Positions 16,707 through 25,520 of a stretch of 64,000 nt of DNA are shown here, one piece after another (within the stretch, counting starts at the first letter, position 1; every line of letters begins with the position of its first letter). The position numbers and the translations under genes were made by a program. Source of the stretch: Rhizobium sp. L43 (GTDB taxonomy: Bacteria > Pseudomonadota > Alphaproteobacteria > Rhizobiales > Rhizobiaceae); the NCBI RefSeq assembly GCF_002531725.1, contig NZ_NWSQ01000016.1:1-64000 (forward strand), written 5' to 3'. Below the pieces are notes generated by a model. The model was not told the origin of the DNA and did no database searches. It worked only from the letters and a program-made list of their open reading frames with translations.

Positions 16707-18353
16707 ATGGCATTGCAGACGAGCGGGAATGCGGACTGGTGGCGCGGCGCGGTGATCTATCAGGTCTATCCGCGCTCGTTTCAGGACACCAACAGCGACG
16801 GGCTCGGCGACCTCAAAGGGATCACCCGCCGGCTGCCGTATATCGCCAGCCTCGGTGTCGACGCGATCTGGCTTTCGCCCTTCTTCAAATCGCCGATGGC
16901 CGACATGGGCTACGACGTTTCCGATTATTGCGACGTCGACCCGATCTTCGGCACGCTCGCCGATTTCGACGAGATGATGGCCGAGGCGCACAGGCTCGGC
17001 ATCAAGGTCGTCATCGACCAGGTGATCTCGCACACATCGGACCGCCATGCCTGGTTCGTCGAGAGCCGGGCGAGCCGGACCAATCCGAAGGCGGACTGGT
17101 ATGTCTGGGCCGACCCGAAGCCGGACGGCACGGCGCCGAACAACTGGCTGTCGATCTTCGGCGGGCCGGGCTGGGAGTGGGACGGCGTGCGCCGCCAATA
17201 TTACCAGCACAATTTCCTGACCTCGCAGCCGGACCTCAATTTCCACAGCAGGCAAGTGCAGGACGCTGTGCTGAAGACGGTGAAGTTCTGGCTCGACCGC
17301 GGCGTCGACGGCTTCCGGCTGGATACCGTCAACTATTATTTCTGCGACAAGCAGCTCAGAAGCAATCCGCCGCACGAGCCCGATACCAGTGACGGGGGCC
17401 TCGATGCGCCCGACAGCAATCCCTACGGCATGCAGAACCACCTCTATGACAAGACGCAGCCGGAAAATGTCGATTTCCTCAAACGCTTCCGGGTGCTGCT
17501 CGATCAGTACGAGGATCGCACAACGGTCGGCGAGGTCGGCGACGGGGCGCGTTCGCTGAAGACGGTGGCCGCCTATACGAGCGGCGACGACAAGCTGCAT
17601 ATGTGCTACACATTCGACCTGCTGGGCTCGGATTTCACCGCCGAGCATATTCGCGGCTGCGTCGAGGCTTTCCAGAAGTCGGTGACGGACGGCTGGGTCT
17701 GCTGGGCTTTTTCCAACCACGACGTCATGCGCCATGTCAGCCGTTTCGCGCTGACGGCGGAAGAGCGGCCTGTCATCGCCAAGCTGGCGATCTCGGTGCT
17801 TTCGGCGCTGCGCGGTTCGATCTGCCTCTATCAGGGCGAGGAGCTCGGCCTGCCGGAGGCGGAGCTTGCCTTCGAGGATCTGCGCGACCCATACGGCATC
17901 CGCTTCTGGCCGGCCTTCAAGGGCCGCGACGGATGCCGTACGCCCATGCCCTGGGAGGCGAGCAAGGCGCATGCGGGCTTTACCTCGGCGGAAAAGAGCT
18001 GGCTGCCGGTGCCTTACGAGCAGGCGGCACTTTCCGTGGATACGCAGGAGGGAAGCGACAGCTCGGTGCTCAATCACTACCGCAAAACGCTCGCATTCCG
18101 GAAGCAACATCCGGCGCTGATCGACGGCGACATGACCTTCATCGGCACCAATCAGGACCTGCTCGCCTTTATCCGCGAAAAGGACGGGGAAAAACTGCTC
18201 TTCGTTTTCAACCTGACGCGCAAACCGGCGGAATTCCGCATGCCGGAAGGCATGGCGCGCGGCGAACTGCTTGAGATGCCGGGCTTCGAGGCGGCGGCGG
18301 GCGAGGGGTCGGTGAAGCTTGCGGCGCTGGGTGGGTTTTGTGCGCGGGTTTGA
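16707..18353 (+). CDS. GH13 alpha-glucosidase
   Basis: A 548-residue alpha-amylase-family enzyme without a signal peptide, so cytoplasmic. The N-terminus WWRGAVIYQVYPRSFQDTN is characteristic of alpha-glucosidases. Catalytic residues are seen as DGFRLDTVN (nucleophile Asp, near 208), GEVGD (acid/base Glu, near 274) and FSNHDV (transition-state Asp, near 336). It would release glucose from alpha-glucosides such as sucrose, maltose or trehalose; the rhizobial AglA is a close type. No agl transporter genes are adjacent, so the symbol is withheld. Confidence 0.92.
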   Translation: MALQTSGNADWWRGAVIYQVYPRSFQDTNSDGLGDLKGITRRLPYIASLGVDAIWLSPFFKSPMADMGYDVSDYCDVDPIFGTLADFDEMMAEAHRLGIKVVIDQVISHTSDRHAWFVESRASRTNPKADWYVWADPKPDGTAPNNWLSIFGGPGWEWDGVRRQYYQHNFLTSQPDLNFHSRQVQDAVLKTVKFWLDRGVDGFRLDTVNYYFCDKQLRSNPPHEPDTSDGGLDAPDSNPYGMQNHLYDKTQPENVDFLKRFRVLLDQYEDRTTVGEVGDGARSLKTVAAYTSGDDKLHMCYTFDLLGSDFTAEHIRGCVEAFQKSVTDGWVCWAFSNHDVMRHVSRFALTAEERPVIAKLAISVLSALRGSICLYQGEELGLPEAELAFEDLRDPYGIRFWPAFKGRDGCRTPMPWEASKAHAGFTSAEKSWLPVPYEQAALSVDTQEGSDSSVLNHYRKTLAFRKQHPALIDGDMTFIGTNQDLLAFIREKDGEKLLFVFNLTRKPAEFRMPEGMARGELLEMPGFEAAAGEGSVKLAALGGFCARV

Positions 18354-18388
18354 CGCAAGGCCGATTTCCGGTTGTGGAAATGGCGAAT

Positions 18389-18418
18389 TTGACAGAGATG
18401 TACTTTTTAACTTACAAT
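18389..18418 (+). promoter_or_regulatory. Sigma-70 promoter of the toxin-antitoxin pair
   Basis: TTGACA at 18389-18394 is a perfect -35 box. An 18-base spacer leads to TACAAT at 18413-18418. Transcription would start near 18425, only 10-45 bases ahead of the toxin frame, so the leader is very short. Confidence 0.65.
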
Positions 18419-18440
18419 TGCTCTGTTCATCTTGAAGTAG

Positions 18441-18728
18441 ACAGCTACTTTTCGAAAGTGGCACAAAAAGTTGAAGGATGGGAAGGCCAAGGCGACGATT
18501 GCTTTGCGCCTTCAGCGTCTTGCGACGGGGCATGCCGGCGACGCCTCGCCGATCGGCGAAGGGCTGAGCGAACTGCGCATTCACTATGGGCCTGGTTATC
18601 GGATCTATTATTGCAAACGTGGAGAAACCATCATTGTGCTTCTCTGCGGCGGTGACAAAAGCACGCAGGAAACCGATATACGAACGGCAAAAAGAATTGC
18701 CTCGGAATGGAGGGACGATAATGGCTGA
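18441..18728 (+). pseudogene. RelE/HigB-type toxin, probably broken by an amber stop
   Basis: The frame from 18471 encodes 85 residues ending in RIASEWRDDNG, with the family core GEGLSELRIHYGPGYRIYY and LLCGGDKSTQ. This is the 'addiction module killer protein' branch of the RelE/ParE fold. Homology continues upstream in the same frame (TATFRKWHKK from 18441), but a TAG at 18438-18440 interrupts it where homologues usually have a polar residue such as Gln. No ATG or GTG lies between the TAG and the core; only TTG at 18471 is available, which would lose the first strand and helix. The antitoxin gene overlaps its end by 8 bases. Confidence 0.65.
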
Positions 18729-19011
18729 AGAGATTTTCGACTTCGACCCGGCTGAGATGCTTGATTCCGACGAGGCCATTGAAGCCTTTGTCATCGAGGC
18801 ATTGCAGACGGGAGACGCGAAATTCATTGCGTCTGCTCTTGGCGTCGTCGCGCGTGCCAAGGGCATGAGCAAGATCGCCAGGGAAACAGGCCTAGCGCGC
18901 GAGCACCTTTATAAGGCACTCAGCGAAAGCGGAAATCCCACCCTTGAAACCACGCTGGCTGTAATGAAAGCAATCGGGCTTGAGCTGACCACCAAGCATC
19001 ACGCGGTCTGA
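18721..19011 (+). CDS. HigA-like addiction-module antitoxin
   Basis: A 96-residue DNA-binding protein. A helix-turn-helix is visible at about residues 55-85 (MSKIARETGLAREHLYKALS), typical of the putative addiction module antidote family paired with RelE-like toxins. AGGGAC precedes the ATG at 18721. It would bind the toxin and repress the shared promoter at 18389-18418. It appears intact although the upstream toxin seems disrupted. Confidence 0.85.
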   Translation: MAEEIFDFDPAEMLDSDEAIEAFVIEALQTGDAKFIASALGVVARAKGMSKIARETGLAREHLYKALSESGNPTLETTLAVMKAIGLELTTKHHAV

Positions 19012-19039
19012 GAGCGTTTGTCGCCGACGATCGATCACA

Positions 19040-20734
19040 TCACCCGATCAGCGCGAACTTGTCCACATCAACCATGCCGCGATCGGATATTTTCAGGTGC
19101 GGGATGACCGGCAGCGGCAGGAAGGCGAGCTGGAGGAAGGGTTCCTCCAGCGTGGCGCCGAGCGCGAAGGCGGCTTTGCGCAGCTGGTGCAGCGTATCGC
19201 GGACCGTCTCGTAGGGCTCGAGGCTCATCAGGCCGGCGATGGGCAGGGCGATTTCGCCGGTGACCTTGCCGTCCTCGACGACGACGAAGCCGCCCTTGAT
19301 CTCGCCGAGGCGGTTTGCGGCGCGCGCCATGTCGTCTTCGCTGACGCCGACGACGCAGATATTGTGGCTGTCATGGCCGACTGTGGAAGCGATCGCGCCC
19401 TTCTTCAGGCCGAAGCCCTGGACGAAGCCGTTGGCGTGGTTGCCGTTCTTGCCGTGGCGTTCGATGACGGCGACCTTGATGATGTCGTTGGCGAGATCGA
19501 CCGTCGTCTCGTTGCCCTTGACGGGCAGGCGGTAGCGGCGATGCTCGGTGATGATCTTGCCCGGGATGACACCGATGACAGGCGTTTCGCCTTCGGCGAC
19601 CGGCACGCCGAAATGGGCGGCGTTGACGGGCCTCGCCTTGACGCTGTCGAGGCCGATCGGGGCAACCGGCCTGCGTGTGGAAAAGAGCGCATCGGTGACG
19701 CGGCGGCCGGCCGAGAAGACGATCTCGGCGCGGCAGCTTTCCAGGCTGTCGAGAACGACCAGATCGGCGCGCCAGCCCGGCGCAACCAGGCCTCGGTCCC
19801 TCAGGCCGAAGGCGCGGGCGGCAGAGATCGAGGCGGCGCGATAAATTGCCAGGGGCTCGACGCCGGCTGCTATCGCCGTGCGGATCATGTGGTCGAGATG
19901 GCCCTGTTCGGCGATGTCGAGCGGATTGCGGTCGTCGGTGCAGAGCGCCAGATAAGGCGACAACCGCTCGGTGATAATGGGGATCAAAGCGGCGAGATCC
20001 TTGGATACCGAACCCTCGCGCACGAGGACATGCATGCCCTTGCGGATCTTTTCCAGTGCTTCGGCAGCGCTCGTGCATTCGTGCTCGGTGCGGATGCCGG
20101 CAGCGAGGTAACCATTGAGATCGTTGCCGGAGAGCAGCGGGGCGTGGCCGTCGATATGTCCGCCCTGGAAGGCGTCGAGCTTGGCCATGCAGACGGGATC
20201 CTTGTGGATCACGCCGGGAAAATTCATGAATTCGGCAAGGCCGATGACCTTGGGATGGTCGCGGTAGGGAAGGAGGCTTTCAATCGGCAGGTCGGCGCCG
20301 GAGGTTTCGAGATGCGTCGCCGGCACGCAGGAGGAGAGCTGGACGCGGATGTCCATGATCGTCTCCAGCGCGGATTCGAGAAAGAATTCGATACCGGCGC
20401 TGCCCAGCACATTGGCGATTTCGTGCGGATCGCAGATCGCGGTGGTGACGCCATAGGGCAGGACGCAGCGGTCGAATTCATGCGGCGTGACCAGCGAGGA
20501 TTCGATGTGCAGATGCGTGTCGATGAAGCCTGGGACGACTATTTTTCCCGAGATATCGATCTCGATTTCGCCCGCATAATCGCCCGAGGTGCCGACGATA
20601 CGGTCGGCGCCGATGGCAATGTCAGAGCGGACGAATTCGCCGGTGACGAGATCGAAGAAGCTGCCGCCCTTCAGCACGATATCGGCCGGCACGCGGCCGA
20701 CGCCTTGGTCGATGAGACGTTCGAGTCTGGTCAT
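19040..20734 (-). CDS. ade: Adenine deaminase
   Basis: A 564-residue amidohydrolase-family enzyme that converts adenine to hypoxanthine and ammonia in purine salvage. The metal-binding motif DTHLHIESS lies near residue 73. The family-specific CTDDRNPLDIAEQGHLD stretch lies near residue 265. The C-terminal SVGHDSHNICVVG segment near residue 443 is typical of AdeC. The length matches the family (about 560-600). It is a single gene; the convergent antitoxin gene ends 28 bases away. Confidence 0.95.
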   Translation of the reverse strand: MTRLERLIDQGVGRVPADIVLKGGSFFDLVTGEFVRSDIAIGADRIVGTSGDYAGEIEIDISGKIVVPGFIDTHLHIESSLVTPHEFDRCVLPYGVTTAICDPHEIANVLGSAGIEFFLESALETIMDIRVQLSSCVPATHLETSGADLPIESLLPYRDHPKVIGLAEFMNFPGVIHKDPVCMAKLDAFQGGHIDGHAPLLSGNDLNGYLAAGIRTEHECTSAAEALEKIRKGMHVLVREGSVSKDLAALIPIITERLSPYLALCTDDRNPLDIAEQGHLDHMIRTAIAAGVEPLAIYRAASISAARAFGLRDRGLVAPGWRADLVVLDSLESCRAEIVFSAGRRVTDALFSTRRPVAPIGLDSVKARPVNAAHFGVPVAEGETPVIGVIPGKIITEHRRYRLPVKGNETTVDLANDIIKVAVIERHGKNGNHANGFVQGFGLKKGAIASTVGHDSHNICVVGVSEDDMARAANRLGEIKGGFVVVEDGKVTGEIALPIAGLMSLEPYETVRDTLHQLRKAAFALGATLEEPFLQLAFLPLPVIPHLKISDRGMVDVDKFALIG

Positions 20735-20805
20735 GAGTTGCTCACATTACAAGCGATTCAGAAGTTATAACCGATATGCCGCCACAAGCGAGTGCCGCAA
20801 ACGAA

Positions 20806-20830
20806 ACCGGGCGCCACAGGGGTGCCCGGT
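20806..20830 (-). terminator. Terminator of the Liv-type binding protein gene
   Basis: ACCGGGC and GCCCGGT flank a loop, followed on the minus strand by TTTCGTTT. It lies about 20 bases past the stop. Confidence 0.7.
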
Positions 20831-20850
20831 CGATGGCGATCAGCGATGGT

Positions 20851-21954
20851 TTATTCGGCCGCGACGATCTTGCCGGCTTCCCACTTGTAGAGCGAGAAGC
20901 TCTGCGAAGTGAGGTCACCGGTTTCGCCGTAGGTGAGTTTGCCGATGGCGGTCGGGATTTCCTTGCCGTCTTTCAGCGCAGCCGCGACGGCTTCCGCGTC
21001 CTCGGCGCTGCCGGCCTTCTCGATGCCGGCTTTCAGCACTTCGACAGCGGCATAGGCGTTGAGTGTAAAGGCTTCGGCCGGGATGTTCTTGGCAGCGAGC
21101 GCCTCGGCTGCGGCCTTGGAATCCGGGTTCTTCGTCGCGTCCGAAGCGTTGGTGAAGACGGTGCCGGCGGCGGCATCCGTGCCGATGGCCCAGAATTCGG
21201 TGTTGGAGAGGCCGTCGCCGCCGATGATCGTCGCGTTGGCGGCGAGATCATGCAGCTGGCGGGCGAGCAGGCCGCCTTCCGGGTGGTAGCCGCCGAAATA
21301 GACCACGTCGACCTTTTCGGACTTGATGCGGGTGGTGAGCGCGCTGAAATCCTTGTCGCCGGGGGTGATCGCGTCATTGACGGCTTCGGTGATGCCGCCG
21401 GCATTCAGCGTCGCCTTGAAGGCGTCGGCGAGGCCCTTGCCGTAGGCACCCTTGTCGTTGACGATGGCAACGCGCTTGTCCTTGAAATTCTTCAGCACGT
21501 ATTTGGCGGCGACTTCGGCCTGCTGGTCGTCGCGGCCGCAGGTGCGCAGCACGTTGGTGAGACCGCGCTTGGTGAGGTCAGGCGCCGTCGCGGTCGGGGT
21601 GACCATCAGCACGCCGTTTTCCGCCAGCACGTCGGAAACCGGAATGGCGACGCCCGAGGTCACCGGGCCGACGACGAAGCGAATGCCGTCGCCGACGACC
21701 TTGTTGGCGGCGGAAACGCCCTGTTTCGGTTCGCCGGCATCGTCGGCCAGTTCGAGGACGACCTTCTCGCCGAGTATCCCGCCTTTCTTATTGATCTCGT
21801 CGACGGCGGTCTGAGCGCCGTTCTTCACCTGGTCGCCATAGGCGGCGACGGGGCCGGTCAGCGGTGCGATCAGGCCGATGGTGATGTCGGCACGGGCAAG
21901 CGGCGCAAAGGCGAGCGACGCGACGAGGGTCGCCGTCAATGTCTTGGGGGTCAT
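20851..21954 (-). CDS. Branched-chain amino acid-type periplasmic binding protein
   Basis: A 367-residue Leu/Ile/Val-binding protein family member with a signal peptide (MTPKTLTATLVASLAFAPLARA). The mature start DITIGLIAPLTGPVAAYGDQVKNGA is the typical Peripla_BP_6 opening. No permease or ATPase genes are adjacent, so it is probably an orphan component for a liv system elsewhere. The ligand could be Leu, Ile, Val or another amino acid such as GABA. It has its own terminator. Confidence 0.9.
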   Translation of the reverse strand: MTPKTLTATLVASLAFAPLARADITIGLIAPLTGPVAAYGDQVKNGAQTAVDEINKKGGILGEKVVLELADDAGEPKQGVSAANKVVGDGIRFVVGPVTSGVAIPVSDVLAENGVLMVTPTATAPDLTKRGLTNVLRTCGRDDQQAEVAAKYVLKNFKDKRVAIVNDKGAYGKGLADAFKATLNAGGITEAVNDAITPGDKDFSALTTRIKSEKVDVVYFGGYHPEGGLLARQLHDLAANATIIGGDGLSNTEFWAIGTDAAAGTVFTNASDATKNPDSKAAAEALAAKNIPAEAFTLNAYAAVEVLKAGIEKAGSAEDAEAVAAALKDGKEIPTAIGKLTYGETGDLTSQSFSLYKWEAGKIVAAE

Positions 21955-22405
21955 TGTCTGTCTCCTTGGGTGGGGTCCTTCGACCCGCGATGAGTGCCGC
22001 GCCGGTTTTTCCGATCATTCAACAGCCCGTCGGGCCGTGCCAAAGACGATCGGTAAGGGCGCGATCAGCGAGCCAGCCGGCCATGTTTGACTCGGGAAGG
22101 CTCACGACAGATTTCTAGGAATTTTGATGCAATTTCGCAAGATCATAACAAAACGGAAGAGAAATCGGGTCAGTCCAGCCGAAAATTCGATCGAGATGGA
22201 TATTTTTGTCGTGGTTTGTCGATTTTTCCGGGCTGCCAAGCGCACGCTTTCGTCGAGAATGAAAGCTGAGTTCATGCGAGCCCCCTTATCTCCCGCATTA
22301 ACCGTTAATTCGGTGGATTGTAGTAGAAGCATGCGACACGCAAATAGTGCTGCGGCGCAAATGAAAGCTTCACAAATTAGAGACGTATCGGGACTAGAGA
22401 TCTGA
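21955..22405. other. Long spacer without a recognised gene
   Basis: A 451-base divergent intergenic region. I see short open frames but none with family resemblance or codon use like the neighbours. It must hold the promoters of the binding-protein gene and of the HD-GYP gene. No riboswitch or repeat was recognised. Confidence 0.5.
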
Positions 22406-23320
22406 ATGCTCAAGCGTATCGACGCCAGCCAGGTGCGTATCGGAATGTTTGTAGAGGCTATCGAGGGCCTGTGGCAGGATCCGCTTTTGTCCAAGCGCAG
22501 ATTTTCCGTTCGTCGCGAGCTCGACGCCGCAAAAATTCGTAAATGCGCCACTGCCGTCGTCGTCATCAACACCAGCAAGGGCTTCGATACCAACGGCCTC
22601 CCGGGTCGTGACATCGAGATCGACAGCAAGGCGGCGCGCGAAACCGTCCAGAAATCCGTGCAGATGCTGGAGGAGGTTTTCGGCCGGGTGCAAAATGGCG
22701 AGGGAATCACCTTCGAACAGGTGGCGCCGGTGATTTCCTCCGTCTCCAAGTCGATGGATGAGAACCCTTCCGTTTTTCTGAGCGTGACGCGTCTAAAATC
22801 AAAAGACGAAGTGACGTTCCTGCATTCAATTTCGGTGAGCGCGCTGATGATCCTTTTCAGCCGGCATCTCGGACTTGATGAGACTACGGTTCAGATGCTC
22901 GGTACCGCCGGGTTGTTACATGATGTCGGCAAGCTCGAAATTCCGCTGGAGGTGCTCACCAAGGAAGGGCGCCTCGAAGAGGATGAGGTCAGCCTGATGC
23001 GAAGGCATCCGGAGCAGGGGCACGCAATCCTGTTACGGCAGGAGGGCATGTCGGACATCGTTCTCGACGTCTGCCTCAATCACCACGAACGCATCGACGG
23101 CAAGGGCTATCCGCATGGGCTGTCCGGCAGCGCCGTTAGCCTGCATGCGCGTATTGCCACGATCTGCGATGTTTATGACGCCGTCACCTCGGTGCGGCCT
23201 TACAAGGCGCCGTGGAGTGCCGGCGATGCGTTGAAATGGATGCTGGGCGTTGAAGGGCACTTCGATCGCCGGCTTCTGAAGAAATTTGCCCTCTGCCTCT
23301 CCATCGCCTCGGTGAGCTGA
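22406..23320 (+). CDS. HD-GYP cyclic-di-GMP phosphodiesterase
   Basis: A 304-residue protein. An N-terminal DUF3391-type domain (about residues 1-110) is followed by an HD-GYP domain. The HD pair is in LLHDVGK near residue 173 and the GYP loop in NHHERIDGKGYPHGLSG near residue 227. Such enzymes hydrolyse c-di-GMP and so affect motility and exopolysaccharide. The protein ends soon after the HD-GYP core (FALCLSIASVS), where many relatives continue for a further 60-100 residues. No fused receiver domain is present. Confidence 0.92.
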   Translation: MLKRIDASQVRIGMFVEAIEGLWQDPLLSKRRFSVRRELDAAKIRKCATAVVVINTSKGFDTNGLPGRDIEIDSKAARETVQKSVQMLEEVFGRVQNGEGITFEQVAPVISSVSKSMDENPSVFLSVTRLKSKDEVTFLHSISVSALMILFSRHLGLDETTVQMLGTAGLLHDVGKLEIPLEVLTKEGRLEEDEVSLMRRHPEQGHAILLRQEGMSDIVLDVCLNHHERIDGKGYPHGLSGSAVSLHARIATICDVYDAVTSVRPYKAPWSAGDALKWMLGVEGHFDRRLLKKFALCLSIASVS

Positions 23321-23345
23321 GTTTTCTTCGTTTTCGGAAAAGAAA

Positions 23346-23373
23346 AGCCCGTGAGGACGATGTCCCCGCGGGC
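23346..23373. terminator. Bidirectional terminator
   Basis: AGCCCGTGAGGAC pairs with GTCCCCGCGGGCT with a single mismatch per arm. It lies between the convergent HD-GYP and aminotransferase genes. On the minus strand the stem is followed by TTTTCTTTTCC, and on the plus strand by ATTTG. Confidence 0.7.
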
Positions 23374-23400
23374 TATTTGTGCCGAGCTTTCAATGCGGCT

Positions 23401-24726
23401 TCAGATGTTGTTCTGCAGGATGGTCCGCAGCTTGCCGAAAAGCTCGTCGATATGGTGCTTCTCGATGATCAGCGGCGGGGAGAGGGCGATGATATCGCCG
23501 GTGGTGCGGATCAGCAGGCCGCTTTCATAGGCTTTCAGGAAGGCGGTGAAGGCACGCTTGGTCGGCTCGCCGGCGATCGGATCGAGTTCGATCGCGCCGA
23601 TCAGGCCGGTATTCCTGATGTCGATGACATTGGGGCAGTCCTTCAGCGAATGCAGCGCGTCGGCCCAGTAGTCGGAAAGCTCGGCGGCGCGGGTCAGCAG
23701 GCCTTCTTCCTTGTAGGTGTCGAGCGTGGCGAGTGCTGCGGCCGAGGCGATCGGGTTGCCGGAATAGGTGTAGCCGTGGAAGAACTCGATCATGTGCTCC
23801 GGGCCGTTCATGAAGGCATCATGGATCTCGGAGGTGACGAAGACGGCGCCCATCGGAATGACGCCATTGGTCAGTCCCTTGGCGGCGGTGATCATATCGG
23901 GCTTGACGTCGTAATATTGCGCGGCGAAGGGGGCGCCGAGGCGGCCGAAGCCGGTGATGACCTCGTCGAAGATCAGAAGGATACCGTGCTTGGTGCAGAT
24001 CTCGCGCAGCTTCTGCAGGTAGCCCTTCGGCGGGATCAGTACGCCGGTCGAGCCGGCCACCGGCTCGACGATGACGGCGGCGACGGTGGAGGCATCATGC
24101 AGGGTGACGATGCGCTCAAGCTCGGTGGCGATATCGCCGCCATGCTCGGGCTCGCCGCGGGTGAAGTTGTTCTTGCCCGGCTGGTGGGTGTGCGGCATGT
24201 GATCGACGCCGGTCAGAAGCGTGCCGAACATCTTGCGGTTGGTGACGATGCCGCCGACGGAGATACCGCCGAAATTGACACCGTGATAGCCGCGCTCGCG
24301 GCCGATCAGGCGGAAGCGCGAACCATTGCCTTTCACGCGGTGATAGGCGAGCGCCACCTTGAGCGCGGTCTCGACGGATTCAGAACCGGAATTGGTGTAG
24401 AGAACGTGATCCAGGCCTTCGGGGGCGATGTCGACTAGGCGGTTTGCCAGTTCGAAGGCCTTGGGGTGGCCGAGCTGGAAGGCCGGCGCGTAGTCGAGCT
24501 CGCCGGCCTGCTCGCGGATCGCCTCGGTGATCTTCGGGCGGCAGTGGCCGGCATTGACGCACCAGAGACCGGCCGTGCCGTCCAGCACCTGACGGCCGTC
24601 ATGGGTGGTATAATACATGTCCTTGGCGCCGACGAACAAGCGCGGCTCCTTCTTAAACTGGCGATTGGCCGTAAACGGCATCCAGAAGGCGCGAAGATCG
24701 TTGGGTGCGTTGAGGCGATTGGACAT
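23401..24726 (-). CDS. Class III omega-amino acid-pyruvate aminotransferase
   Basis: A 441-residue PLP enzyme of the beta-alanine:pyruvate type. The N-terminus LRAFWMPFTANRQFKKEPR is characteristic of this branch. The class III motif LLIFDEVITGFGRLG lies near residue 256 and the PLP Lys in TAAKGLTNGVIPMG near 285. It probably moves the amino group of beta-alanine or another omega-amino compound to pyruvate, giving malonate semialdehyde and alanine. A TTTGAC/GTCAAA inverted repeat lies upstream. Confidence 0.9.
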   Translation of the reverse strand: MSNRLNAPNDLRAFWMPFTANRQFKKEPRLFVGAKDMYYTTHDGRQVLDGTAGLWCVNAGHCRPKITEAIREQAGELDYAPAFQLGHPKAFELANRLVDIAPEGLDHVLYTNSGSESVETALKVALAYHRVKGNGSRFRLIGRERGYHGVNFGGISVGGIVTNRKMFGTLLTGVDHMPHTHQPGKNNFTRGEPEHGGDIATELERIVTLHDASTVAAVIVEPVAGSTGVLIPPKGYLQKLREICTKHGILLIFDEVITGFGRLGAPFAAQYYDVKPDMITAAKGLTNGVIPMGAVFVTSEIHDAFMNGPEHMIEFFHGYTYSGNPIASAAALATLDTYKEEGLLTRAAELSDYWADALHSLKDCPNVIDIRNTGLIGAIELDPIAGEPTKRAFTAFLKAYESGLLIRTTGDIIALSPPLIIEKHHIDELFGKLRTILQNNI

Positions 24727-24777
24727 GCTGTTCTCCTGGCCGCTGACGGCCCTTTCCCGGGGGCTTTACGCCCATAT

Positions 24778-24795
24778 TTTGACTGCCCGGTCAAA
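24778..24795. promoter_or_regulatory. Inverted repeat upstream of the aminotransferase
   Basis: TTTGAC-TGCCCG-GTCAAA is a perfect 6+6 inverted repeat 52 bases upstream of the aminotransferase start. It is a candidate operator; the regulator is unknown. Confidence 0.45.
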
Positions 24796-24950
24796 TTATC
24801 AGCGCTTCCCAAGGCGTCAACGGGAAAAGTCCCGAAGCCCTCCTGAGGGGAGGGGCAAGCTGCTTGGCTCGTTCACGGGCAAGCGCTTCGGCGCGGTCAT
24901 GCTGCAGTTCCTTCTGGTAAAGGGAGCAGAGAGACTATGGCTGTCAAAAA

Positions 24951-24985
24951 GCACGACCGGCAAATCGCAAATTTGCCGGTCGTGC
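24951..24985 (-). terminator. Strong intrinsic terminator of nolR
   Basis: A perfect 15-base stem (GCACGACCGGCAAAT and its complement) with a 5-base loop, followed on the minus strand by TTTTT. It lies 94 bases past the nolR stop. The rest of the 352-base gap holds no gene that I can support. Confidence 0.9.
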
Positions 24986-25078
24986 CATAAGGTTCACGTG
25001 CTGAAATATCTTGGCCACGCCTCCGGGAACATTCCCCTTACGGCACGGCATAGGCCGACATTCATGTCAGCGCTATCA

Positions 25079-25396
25079 TCAAGCGGCGGATCTATTCCTG
25101 TTTTGCACGAGGTAGATGTCTTCGAGCGTCGCCAGGATCTTCATCACCGGCTCGGAGGTGCTCGAATAATAGATGGTTTGTGCGTCTCGGCGGGTCTTGA
25201 CCAGCTTTTGAGCGCGCAGTTTCGACAGGTGCTGGGAGAGAGCCGACTGGCTGAGGCCGACCTGCGTTGCAAGCACGCCGACGGCCACTTCGCCCTTCAC
25301 GAGGCTACACAGGATCAGCAATCGCTTGGGGTTTGCCATGGCCGACAATAAAGCTGCCGCCACATTCGTGTGATCGGCCAAATCAGTGGTTTCCAT
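25079..25396 (-). CDS. nolR: NolR-like ArsR-family regulator
   Basis: A 105-residue winged-helix protein. The stretch FLSAMANPKRLLIL of Sinorhizobium NolR is matched as LLSAMANPKRLLIL. The recognition helix VGLSQSALSQHLSKLRAQ and the RRDAQTIYYSS wing are essentially the same. NolR represses nod genes and tunes many other genes in rhizobia. The metal-site Cys pair of classic ArsR proteins is absent. It is monocistronic with a strong terminator. It is slightly shorter at both ends than the Sinorhizobium protein. Confidence 0.9.
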   Translation of the reverse strand: METTDLADHTNVAAALLSAMANPKRLLILCSLVKGEVAVGVLATQVGLSQSALSQHLSKLRAQKLVKTRRDAQTIYYSSTSEPVMKILATLEDIYLVQNRNRSAA

Positions 25397-25501
25397 ATTT
25401 ATCTTCCTAATGCGAAACGTACATCACGTGTGTTGGCACAGGCCGCCTGCCGCGATTTTCACCCACACCTAAAAACTAGCAACTTGGGTCGAAGATTGTA
25501 T

Positions 25502-25520
25502 ATACCTAAATTTAAGGTAT
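25502..25520. promoter_or_regulatory. AT-rich palindrome upstream of nolR
   Basis: ATACCTAAATTTAAGGTAT is an imperfect palindrome that overlaps the stop of the HugZ-like gene. It lies 106 bases upstream of nolR. A sequence of the NolR-site form WTTAG-N9-AW follows at 25533-25548. Either could serve autoregulation; this is a by-eye match. Confidence 0.35.

Noticed and set aside
16707..18353. Naming the alpha-glucosidase aglA
   Set aside because: The sequence is of the right type, but the agl transporter genes that normally flank aglA are missing here.
22087..22405. Two short plus-strand frames before the HD-GYP gene
   Set aside because: Low-complexity composition, no ribosome-binding site, and no resemblance to known small proteins.
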